Made by a program: the position numbers and the translations under genes. Below are positions 54,860 through 64,000 of a stretch of DNA of 64,000 nucleotides, one piece after another. The notes below the pieces were generated by a model. That model worked only from the letters and a program-made list of their open reading frames with translations, was not told the DNA's origin and searched no databases. Positions within the stretch are counted from its first letter, which is position 1. Each line of letters begins with the position of its first letter. Source of the DNA: Agrypnia vestita (Eukaryota; Arthropoda; Insecta; Trichoptera; Phryganeidae). Where the stretch lies: the NCBI GenBank assembly GCA_016648135.1, contig JADDOH010001555.1, forward strand, positions 124,001-188,000, read 5' to 3'.

Positions 54860-55875
54860 CCGATTAGTTCTGCGATCAATTGATTCTACAGTAAATTTTC
54901 CTGACTAAAAAATAAATAAACATAAATACGAAAACAAAACAGTAAGAAAGTCACTATAAAAAAAAATGATAGAATATGTAAAACGTGAGACGTAACAAAT
55001 AACTGAATGTGTGTGGGCTTTGACAAATATTCTCATTGGTTGTATGATGCAATACAATATGTACAAAACATCATTGTCTGAAAAATTAATAATTTAAGCA
55101 CTAACGTAACAATATTTTATTTTTAAATATCATATGTTTATTTTATCATACGTATAATTCAATAACACAGCATAATTACGCAAAATGGTACTTATATATT
55201 GAAAATGTTCTAAATATACTACAAATAAAATAAATGAATGTTACCTTAAATATATTCAAGCGAACTTTTTATCTTCAAAATATTTTAAATACTGAATCTA
55301 TCGACGTTTCCAATAAATTCACAAAAACTCTAGGAATGTTTGCGAATCCCAATAAATGTCATCTAAGACGACATGAGTCTACCTGATCTCAGTTCACTCC
55401 CATCAATCCAAACAGATTTTCTATCAAACGTTTCCCAGTTTACATTATGGTAAAATGCTTATGCATCCCATTTCTGAAAGAATAATAATATTTTTTTATT
55501 TTTTTTCTTCAAATTTTACAATATTGGGAAAAATAAATATCTTTTTTTTAGTGTTTGGAAACAGAAACATAACCGAATTATAGATATAAAAATTAATTAA
55601 ACAGTATTTCCACCGTGAAAGATGGTTTTTAAGAACCATAAATAATCGTACAAATAAACTAAAATATATACACGTATTTATTCAAAATTAACTTATATGT
55701 CATATTACTTTTGTAATATTTTATCTTTGTTTAGGGAGGCAATTGAATTACAAGAGCAAATATTTAAAATGATGTGATGCAAGGAAGCGAAATCCAGTCA
55801 ACATTTAAAATAATGGCACATAAATAAATCTATAAATAAATTATATTATCCCCTAATATTTCTAATTACTAATTA
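54860..55875. other. AT-rich DNA without recognisable feature
   Basis: No convincing open frame, repeat or tRNA-like signal. Confidence 0.45.
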
Positions 55876-55879
55876 TAAT

Positions 55880-56095
55880 TAATTGAGAACTTTACTATGG
55901 ACGCATACTAACTATCCATATCCTATACTTCTTTAAGTAAACAAATTTTTGAACAGAGGCGTGGCTACGGTTATGGTGGGTATAATTGACAAGTAGACAC
56001 CGAAATGGTTACAAAGTTCTAATTAATTAAAATTAATAATTATGTTCAACCACAAAATTAACTCTATAAACATCAAAAATACATCATTAATTTCC
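55880..56095 (-). mobile_element. Penelope-type terminal repeat body, core lost
   Basis: TGGACGCATACTAACTATCC, AAACAAATTTTTGAACAGAG, GCGTGGCTACGGTTATGGTG and TAGACACCGAAATGGTTAC are the complement of 34440-34570. A direct match, GTTCAACCACAAAATTAAC then TATAAACATC, follows at 56044. The hammerhead-like core is absent from this copy. Confidence 0.6.
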
Positions 56096-56379
56096 AATTA
56101 TATGAAAAAATATAAAAATCATTTTTAAATTTCTTATCTGAATATTTAAGCGATGATTACATTCTTTAAATTTCAGTTGCATCTGTACAAATGGTTGATA
56201 TTCTGAGAAATATTCTAGAAATTATGTCGATACTCAATAAGTTGAATTTTATGTAAATTTCTGTGTTTTCTTTGAAATTAAACACCCTCTGATCGACCTA
56301 AACAAATTTTGCAAAGTTACACTTATGACCCTGAGCAAATTATAAGCACATTTCCCGCTCCCCCTTGGCTCTTAAGGTA

Positions 56380-56427
56380 TACTCACGAAAACCGCGCTAT
56401 ATTTATATAGCGCGGTTTTCGTGAGTA
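56380..56427. repeat. Perfect 23-bp-arm palindrome
   Basis: TACTCACGAAAACCGCGCTA continues to TAT, then TT, then the exact complement. Unlike most hairpins here it is not AT-only and shows no mismatch, so it is either young or maintained. A related but unpaired CCCGAAAACGGCGCTATATA lies at about 16062 next to an ATT tail, suggesting both derive from a common 3' terminus. Confidence 0.9.
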
Positions 56428-56879
56428 CTCACTTTACTTACTTACTTACGTATTTTCTTAGTTTGATCTACTTATTATTTTTATTATTTCCTTGAATGTA
56501 TTAGCCAGGAAATGGATGGGCAACTATTATAGATAACATCTACTGTAATCTATTGCATCTGAATCTAACTTTTAGGAGACACAAAAATTATTTGAATGTA
56601 ATAAGTAGTTCACCTCTGATGTAAATGATTTATCAGTATACTTATCAATCTAAAAGTAAGAATGTCACAAGTAAATAATACTAATTACCATTTTTTCATC
56701 TCAGCCACTAGTTATTGTTAGTGTTTGGTCTTGTATCACAATTACAAAATTAAAGGTTTTTTAAAACTCAAAAATATTTATTTTAATATTTTCAAACTTT
56801 TACAAAACTTTAAATGATAAGCAATTCAAATACATCCTGTTCCGATTCAAAAAATGCCAAAACAAAGGGAATAGCACAG

Positions 56880-57060
56880 CAATAAAAATACTTTTGGTAG
56901 AGGCGTCGAAATGCCGAAAGGTGGGGAGGGGCGTCGGGGCGCCGCGTCGTGTGACGTGGCGTCCGATTGAATTTTAATTTCCCCCTTGTTCCACGTGAAA
57001 ACAATGGTCGGGATTAGGGGACGCCAGCTACTACCTGTCAACCTATCTTCTGATTTTAAA
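56880..57060. promoter_or_regulatory. GC-rich island, possible regulatory DNA
   Basis: GGTGGGGAGGGGCGTCGGGG and CGCCGCGTCGTGTGACGTGG are followed by GATTGAATTTTAATTTCCCC and TTCCACGTGAAAAC. Two overlapping minus frames (56810-57004 and 56847-57065) are not recognisable. Confidence 0.3.
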
Positions 57061-57069
57061 CACAATCTG

Positions 57070-57995
57070 TCAACGCGTACTACACTTTTTTACAGGGGAT
57101 GCTCGTGACGTAAAGGTATTTTTTTATGAAAATGCAGTAACATACTTGTAGGTAACGAGTGTTGAGTGAACACATTATATGGGTGTATACAAATAGACTA
57201 CCGGCGCACTGGCATGCTGCGAACGCAATAAGAGATTACTGTCTGTCTTCCTAGCGCGCATTAATAAATAATTACCACTCAAAAATATTGGTCGATTCAA
57301 AAAAGTGTGCAGTGATTTTGAAAATTTAATGAATCATGCGACAATTAAGCTCCGAACTTTATTCAGTTCGTGCATTGTTCGTATTGTTTTGAAAATTAGG
57401 ATATTGTGAGTCTTTCATTTAGTTTTCTTGTTGTTTTTAATTAAATATTTTCTTTTATTTCATTCCTTTTCGTCTTAATAATTCACTGCCCCTATAAACT
57501 TCCCGTAATGAGAATACTGCTTATTTTTATTTCATTTTTTCAACTTTAATTTGATCAATCTGTATTTAAAAAAAGCGTTTGTTTGTTTGCTTTATTTGTG
57601 CTAGCTTTTACCGTGCAAGCTTAGCCAAGCTTTCTTACAGTTACTCTGATAAATACGATACAATTTTAAATTACATAAGCGTATAATGATTGTTACCTAG
57701 AAAATATATTATTTTTTACCATTCTAATTAAATGAATTATTTTTTAATTAAATTAAAAACACAATAAAATTTTACATTTACACGTACATTTTCTGGTATT
57801 TAAAAAGTCAAAATCAAATAATGAGATATGTAATTTATTTAGTAGATTCCAACAATCTGACTATTACACCCAATATGTGAAATAATTGTAAATACGTATT
57901 TATTATAGGTTTATTAATTTGACAATTATCAACAATTATCACACACAGTAGAAATCCTTTTACTTGAAACCATAAGGCCCGACATCTTTTTTCAT
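57070..57995. other. AT-rich DNA without recognisable feature
   Basis: No supported gene or element. The 57180-57290 part (CTACCGGCGCACTGGCATGC) is of mixed composition but short. Confidence 0.4.
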
Positions 57996-57999
57996 GTTT

Positions 58000-58135
58000 G
58001 ATGATTAAAACCGTCTAGTGATTAAAACACTCGCCTAGTGATTGTGGTTGGTGAACCCTGTTCTGGGAGACCAGCAAATAAGTTATTTTTTCATAACACG
58101 AACATTAGTGACACGTATACCTCTATTAAAAATAA
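58000..58135 (+). mobile_element. tRNA-derived SINE, strongly diverged
   Basis: CTAGTGATTAAAACACTCGC keeps the A-box region of the 9405 family and GGTGAACCCTGTTCTGGGAG the decayed B-box. ACCAGCAAATAAG and TTTTTTCATAACACGAAC follow as in the body. Confidence 0.45.
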
Positions 58136-58224
58136 TCAGGTTAATGTTTAAAATGGTATGGTGGTGTGCGGAAAGCGGCATCGTCGTTCGTTATCAGATA
58201 TCAGCCAAAACAATTGTAAGTTAA

Positions 58225-59470
58225 GTCAAATTTAAAGCGTTTTTTGTTTCATGTTACAGTAAAATAATATATGTTAAGGGATTTACGCTTGTTGTTAAAA
58301 CAACGCAAATAAAGAAAAAGCAAAAAATTGATGTTGAATAATATAATATTTTATCCCTTTTTATTGTGTATTTTCTAATTAATTGTGGATTTTAATCCAA
58401 TTACTTAAATCTTGAATAATACTTAATAATTTAAAACTATTCAAAATTATTGATTGTCGTAATCAGAAAAATACTATTAATTTAATATTAATTTGAAAGA
58501 AAAGCATTACAGGTGCTTATTCATCAGTTTAAGATATTTTTGATATCTCTGGAAACTTAACCATCATTTGAAATGGAAAATGTTACGTATTTTATTATTG
58601 AAGATGTTAAAGAATCATGATTGAACATTACCATGGGTATTATTTATCTACATATAAACGAATAATTTATAAATCTTTTACACGTAAATAAAAAGAAAAA
58701 ATAATATAATTTTTTTTTTATATTTAATGGTATAATAATATTAAATGGTGAAACCTTTGTAAAATATAAAGAATTGTGGTAAGAAATAGAAATTCAGGCG
58801 AGTACATAATACATATAAACCCTCTTATCACATTATACGTTCACCTTTATTGGAAAACTGCAAGGGTGGAAAGATTTTCATTGATAGAAGGCAGAGCGTG
58901 AAAAATCTTTCTGACAGGAAATGAAACAAGAGTACCTACCTACCCTTTCTATCCACCTCCGAAGCCTGGAGCAATCTTGCAGACCCTACTAAGAACAGCT
59001 TAAAATATTTCATCCTTGGTATTCGACGTTTACTGTGTTATTATATTTGCTAAGAAATTTCATCGGCTTTTATCTGATCCTCTTAAAATGCGTCTGTTCA
59101 GTATAAACGTTTAGTAGGATTCATTATTAATTAGAAGCTCGTTTCTAGAAAAATGTCATAGTCAATATAACAACGTAAGTTATACTTCATTCAATTTTAG
59201 GATACAACAAAATGCACGTGCTTTGTGCAACGAAAATTTTAACACCATCAAGTCACGATTCACAAATCAATCAATCGACCGCCAGACTTACGTTATAGTA
59301 TCAAACCTGAAATATTTTTTGTAGATGTATACTGTAATAGGTAAGAAGGGTTGGATATTATGACATTTAAGTTTCGGGGAATTCGGCAAATAACAGATAA
59401 TACAGGTACAAAAAAAATGAGTAAGTAAAACCTAAAAATAACAAACCTGATTTTTTAATACGTTTAACGG
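58225..59470. other. AT-rich DNA without recognisable feature
   Basis: No recognisable coding region, element boundary or tRNA-like box. Confidence 0.4.
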
Positions 59471-59474
59471 GAGG

Positions 59475-60010
59475 GTACTATACATCATTATCATCATCTT
59501 CATCCCCTTGTCCTAGTAAGACTAAAGACCTAAAGACTCGACAAGGCGCTTCCATATTCCCCTGTCTTGTGCTGTTTCCGCATGAGTCAACCAGTCTAGA
59601 TCCATTCTGCTTTCTCACACATTTTTCATTACTTCTCCCAGCTTAATCTGGAGCGACCCACCTGTCGTCTTCCTTCCGGGGTTGAAAAAAGATTCTTCTT
59701 GGTATTTGTTCCTCTGTCATTCTAAGCGCGTGTCCAAGCCGCCTCATTTGTGATTTTCTATGTGAAGGATAGGGGGTTCACGCAGATTATGTGCTTTATG
59801 TCGGCACTTCTCACTCTGTCCATCAGTGTGTCCGCGCTACTCCCCTTAGAAAACTCATCTCGGCAGCCTGGATCCTTGCTCTTACTCTCTACGACAGGAT
59901 TCAAATTTGATGGCCTTGTTTTAGGGTGGGCCTTTACACAATTTTGAAAACAGTCAGGTTTGTCTTTTTTGTCTGGGATTTTCTTATCACCGCAATATAT
60001 AGAGTACATA
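59475..60010 (-). mobile_element. Non-LTR retrotransposon C-terminal fragment
   Basis: On the minus strand SSADTLMDRVRSADIKHIIC (59758-60009 frame) is followed after a frameshift by RLGHALRMTEEQIPRRIFFQ and DDRWVAPD, then TAQDRGIWKRLVESL. That is the GHxxRM...GxRxxGRP...AxDRxxW order of LINE tails. A CATCATTATCATCATCTTCA tail lies at the left end. The part upstream of SSADT is only tentatively included. Confidence 0.65.
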
Positions 60011-60051
60011 TATTCATATTAAGCATTGCCAGATGCTTAATATGAGTATAT
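60008..60051. repeat. Hairpin, 19-bp arms
   Basis: ATATATTCATATTAAGCAT pairs with ATGCTTAATATGAGTATAT (one mismatch) around TGCCAG. Confidence 0.8.
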
Positions 60052-60439
60052 AGTACTTTCGCTTTCGCAGGTTATTTCTTCCGCCAGAAGTTTTAAAGCT
60101 CTACATATAGTTATAATAATAAATCTGAATTTTATATTTTTTATTCGGTCTACCATTTAATACTACAATATATACCTGATGCCGATACCTGATATTTTAA
60201 CGATTTACTTACATATTACAAATTGAATAATAAGTGTATGAAATATTCTAGAAACATTTAGTTAACGTAAATTTAAGAACAGTGCTCAAATAAGGTTTGT
60301 GTCCAGTGACTTTTTGGTGAGAATAATAAAAAATGTAATAGTTTTAGTGTTTCATTTGCCTCCCAATCACGTCCCTTAACAATATATAAAATTCTCGTTT
60401 TATAAAAACAATTCTTTTACCAACAAGATATATTCAATG

Positions 60440-60700
60440 TGTGACTTTGGTGGCTGGGTCATGTGGAGAGAATGTCCGAGCATCAAGCACCAAAGTCCCT
60501 GCTGAACTCAAAGCCAATAGGGCGAAGGAGCTTAGGAAGGCCAAAATTAAGATGGAGTGACAACGTTCTCAAAGACATCTCTGCCTTAGAACTTCGAAAC
60601 TAGAGAGAGCTGGCACTAGACCGAGATGAGTGGAGGAAGATTATTGAGGAGGCCAAGCCCCACCAAGAGTTGTAGTGCCAAGAGTGATGATGATAATGAT
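60440..60700 (+). mobile_element. Non-LTR retrotransposon C-terminal fragment
   Basis: The frame reads WWLGHVERMSEHQAPKSLLN, RRSLGRPKLRWSDNVLKDIS, one stop, then RELALDRDEWRKIIEEAKPH and a terminal stop near 60674. The GHVxRM, LGRPxxRW and LDRDxWR blocks are unmistakable LINE tail motifs. GATGATGATAATGAT is the tail. It is in the opposite orientation to, and from a different lineage than, the fragment at 59475. Confidence 0.8.
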
Positions 60701-60719
60701 ATTCAATGTGTACGTACAA

Positions 60720-61830
60720 TTTTAATAATATAGTGATTAGCTGCCATCTAAATATATTTGAAGTTTTCGAAATTCTACGAAGATTTACTCAAACTTATTG
60801 ATTCTAAATATATAACCAGATATATATATATATATATTTACCTTAAAAAATAAACACCCACACAAATCATGAATACCGAAATAGCACTACATCAGAGGCG
60901 ATCAGTTTATTCTGTGCAATTTACTTTGCGTGCCTAAAAATATCGCAAAAATAAATATTTATTTTATGTGGCATAAATAATACGGCCAAATTAATTTTAA
61001 ACCCGTGATCAAAAATAAATTCTGGAGACAGCTAACATATCGGAAATACTTTAAAATGTATACATGACGATTTTTCAAGGCTAACACAATACGTTATATC
61101 ATTCGTAAATATTTACGATGCCTTGAATCAAAGATTTTTTTTTTTCTTTTCTTTTTTTTTCGTTTCTCTCTATCGAAAAATAACATTATATAGATCAGTG
61201 GAATAGAAATAAGATACTTTAATACAATTCTAGTGTAATATTTTCACTTATAAACAGTGCATTTCAAATATTACTATCAGTCATTTTCAGGTATTGCCCG
61301 AGATTCAGAATAAGTTTTTAAAAAAAATAGAGGTAATTGGGAAGAGAGGTGTTTTTCGCAGACAGTAATATAATGTATGAAAAATTAGATCCAGACAAAC
61401 AAAAAGTGAAATATTTTCTTCAGTGTCCTAGAATGCAAGTGAGAAAAATTTGGGTAGAAGGAGTTAATGTACGTGAGCGGATGCCCAAATGGTTACTATC
61501 AAAAACTTCGAATGCGGTGTTTTTATCATTTTATTTGACATTTTTAGAGCAACTAAATTTTTAATATCTAATATAAGTTACTCTAATGTCACTCCAGCAT
61601 TTTACAGAAAATAAGACAGAAATATTTAATAAAAATGCAAACTTTAATGTCGCTTATTTTAATAAATGTTGAAATTAGAACACTATTTCATGAACATCCT
61701 CAAATCATAATTTTGGTAGAAATTTACCTGTAAGGTATTGTAGACCAACTCTGTTACACCTTGTATATATATATATATATAGCAAGAAGGACAAAACTTT
61801 TAGATAAGTTAACTTTTGGATTGTGAAATA
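60720..61830. other. AT-rich DNA; two (TA)n microsatellites
   Basis: (TA)n tracts lie at about 60821-60838 and 61763-61780. A 75-codon frame at 61337-61564 (DPDKQKVKYFLQCPRMQVRK) is of mixed composition but not recognisable. Confidence 0.4.
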
Positions 61831-61839
61831 TATATATCC

Positions 61840-62085
61840 CAAGAAAATGAAATGGCAATGGCCAGAGACTACATCGCTCTTGAAACCGAAAAATCACTGA
61901 ACGAATTCATTGCCTAATCTAAGTTACGGGAGTCAAAATGTCGAGAGATCTTACTAATCATCGTCAAATTTTCATAAACACGTGGCAGCAAATAACAATT
62001 GACACAGAAAAGTGAAAGAAAATTGGGGAGGCCTCTATCTAAAGAACGTCTGAATAACATGAAATGTGGGATACAAAAGCAAAGG
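61840..62085 (+). mobile_element. Possible RTE-like remnant, badly decayed
   Basis: KKMKWQWPE at 61841 resembles the KLKWQWTGH block of the RTE element at 44628. About 140 bases later TWQQITIDTEK then KKIGEAS resembles the final DRxxWKKMEEA block. The spacing fits, but frameshifts and stops fill the gap. Confidence 0.35.
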
Positions 62086-62371
62086 CAGCAATATCTAAAA
62101 CATAAAAAAAAATGTTTTGAATGTTGTCACCGAGGATCACTCATTTAAAATGAACTGAATTCCAGACATGATGTATCTATCTATCCCTTCTAAATTCATA
62201 TTTCCTGTAAATTGATAGGCTATGATTCATATAAAATCTCTAATAACAGTACATTATGAATAAGTAATCCTCGATGACTGCATTCTATTTATTTTTTTGA
62301 TAATGCTGCCTTTGCTTTTATACCCCATAAAGGGAAAATGAAGCGTAAGTATTGAATATGATGATGACATT

Positions 62372-62400
62372 TAAGGTTTAGCACACCACGCTAAACCTTA
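62372..62400. repeat. Short hairpin
   Basis: TAAGGTTTAGC and GCTAAACCTTA are exact complements around a seven-base loop. Confidence 0.75.
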
Positions 62401-62720
62401 CAAAACAGCCCCCGAGTCAGGTAGTCAGGAAGATGCAAGTCATGTGCCACTGCTTCCACTACACTGACACGGTCTCGAAGCGCCCCACTTTAAATGGCGT
62501 CGCACACATTTGCGAAGCGTTTTTCATCAGGTGCCGCCATGAATTCGTAATTAATTACATTTTGACGTCGGGACGCCACCGCCGCCGACGCCGACGCCCG
62601 GATACACCGGTGCGGCCGACGAACATCCGCCGCGGTAGGTACCAACTTGTTGACGTGCTTTCCATTCTTTTTACATGGCTAATGAGCAAAGAGGAGTAGC
62701 GTGGAGAACAGGCTACTCTC
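62400..62720. promoter_or_regulatory. GC-rich island with palindromic homeodomain site
   Basis: GTAATTAATTAC (about 62547-62558) is a perfect palindrome with two TAAT/ATTA cores, the kind of site bound by homeodomain dimers. TTTTGACGTCGGGACG and a CGCCGCCGACGCCGACGCCC tract follow, with CAGGTG E-box-type sequence just upstream. The overlapping 88-codon plus frame gives an arginine run from the CGC repeat and no known domain. It is one of the strongest regulatory candidates here. Confidence 0.4.
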
Positions 62721-63194
62721 TAACAACCCACAAATCATTTTTGAAGTCAATGCTGACCTCAGTTCATAGTGGCTATTGAAAGCGTCTCCGTTACTTTAAA
62801 AAGCATTATTACTGCTTCTTCAGGAGAGTCCCCTCTCTCTGCAGGGGTCAAGAACGTACTGATTGTTTTTTACGTAGCCGTAGATTATATGCTTTATGTG
62901 GAGGAGTGTTATTTTCATGTAATATATTTTTCGTAAAAAAATCTATGCTTTTTCCTAATTCTGTTACTACAGATCAAAAACCGCCCCTTAGGCAAATCAT
63001 AATCCATAGACGACAATTTTTGTAAGGGAGGTGGACAAAATATGGATTTTAATTTCACAAATTAAATAATTTGTCTGTTTGTACGTAAATCCTATTATTT
63101 TTGTGGATAGTTTTATTTTATATTAGGCCAAATATAATTTTATTAATATTTGACGAATATTTTAGTATTGATTCATGTAAAAAAAATTATATAA

Positions 63195-63290
63195 TATTAA
63201 TGAAATGCTTGATAGTCCTAACAGCAAAACAATCGCCTGGTTATCAAATGGTTGAGTTCTAGAGTCAGCTGTGTCCCCAAAAAACTAATT
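63195..63290 (+). mobile_element. Possible tRNA-like SINE relic
   Basis: TGATAGTCCTAACAGCAAAA and GGTTGAGTTCTAGAGTCAGC occupy A-box- and B-box-like positions of the 9405 family. No body is recognisable. Confidence 0.3.
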
Positions 63291-63884
63291 AGTTTAACTT
63301 ATTATGGTTACTGCTCAGACAACCCCTCTCCCACACACAACATGTCCTTTTTTTAGTTTTAAGTTCCGACCATGTTATATACCTACATCATTCCAGAACC
63401 TTAGACAAATTCGACAATAATTTATTATTATCATATATCAGGGTCCATAACTACTAGCTGATAAGTTGCGCGTTAAAAAAGTATTTTATAAACAGCTGTA
63501 TTTTTTGGGGCATTTTCTAGATATATTAAAAAAAAATCTTGCTACCTGACAGCTTTTTATCATCTTATACCACTACTGGTCATAAATATACAAGATAACT
63601 GACCGGTGATGGATCCTACATAAATTTAGATAATAACTGACATCAAAGAAATAAAAAACATAATTAAAAATTAAATATTTTTTTAAATACATGTTTACAA
63701 AATAATTAATAACGTAAAAAAGTTAGTCCCTCTCTTTTTACAAGAGTTAGTCTCTTTTTAGATAGGCACAGCGAATAAAAATTAAATATTAAACATAGTT
63801 CATAGACTTAAATAAAATATATAAATCTTTATACGTTATAGGTATTTAAAAATAAATAAATAAAAATATTTTTGAAAAAACAAA

Positions 63885-63980
63885 GGCATATGCAAAATGT
63901 ACCGGTTGGGAATTAGGCTCAAACCACTAGATCACTAGGCAAATATCTGAGTCACTAGCCTACGAACAGCAAATGTCAGT
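63885..63980 (-). mobile_element. Possible tRNA-like SINE relic
   Basis: Read antisense, GTGACTCAGATATTTGCCTA, GTGATCTAGTGGTTTGAGCC and TAATTCCCAACC resemble a decayed SINE head of the same family. The window ends 20 bases later, so extent is unknown. Confidence 0.35.
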
Positions 63981-64000
63981 CTATATTTTTTGTTTTTATA

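Overview
This window looks like a gene-poor stretch of an insect nuclear genome, most probably a moth or butterfly. The evidence is the AT-rich background, the absence of any long host open reading frame, and the dense population of old mobile elements. One non-LTR family ends in a form I associate with Lepidoptera: an antisense 'ATCACGCCGTTT' stretch next to a tetranucleotide tail. I found no host protein-coding gene, rRNA gene, intact tRNA gene or CRISPR array. Almost every coding signal is a retroelement remnant. The window may be an intergenic desert or a very large intron; the sequence alone does not say which.

Layout. 1-9 kb: AT-rich DNA with hairpins, two GC islands, a tRNA-like SINE and several Penelope-type terminal motifs. 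9-16 kb: SINEs, a duplicated ATC-microsatellite block and three non-LTR fragments. 16-24 kb: a GC-rich regulatory-like island with two TGACGTCA sites, paired hairpins, Helitrons, and a cluster of one roughly 300-bp repeat (called family X here). 24-27 kb: a reverse transcriptase scrap, an hAT-like MITE with target duplication, and a Penelope-like remnant that still shows a GIY-YIG endonuclease domain. 28-36.6 kb: two adjacent non-LTR 3' ends, then a run of inverted (fold-back) Penelope-type terminal repeats. One of these is interrupted by a 5'-truncated R1-like element with a target-site duplication. 42-50 kb: Helitron, RTE and SINE pieces, including an RTE insertion nested in another LINE with a 12-bp duplication, and a three-LINE cluster at 48.2-49.7 kb. 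50-64 kb: more SINE, Helitron, MITE and LINE remnants, and GC-rich islands with homeodomain-like sites.

The most notable pattern is a set of about a dozen short motifs of the form CTGANGA - hairpin - GAAAC, spread over both strands and often in inverted pairs. They have the layout of hammerhead self-cleaving ribozymes. One copy follows a recognisable Penelope-like GIY-YIG remnant, which fits the known association of such ribozymes with Penelope pseudo-LTRs. Several copies share an extra unpaired base before stem II and a very short or self-complementary stem III, so activity, possibly as dimers, is a hypothesis to test.

The second theme is a series of islands of higher GC and CpG content with no coding signal. 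In an AT-rich genome they are candidates for conserved regulatory DNA of a developmental locus. This is inference only, since no alignment could be run.
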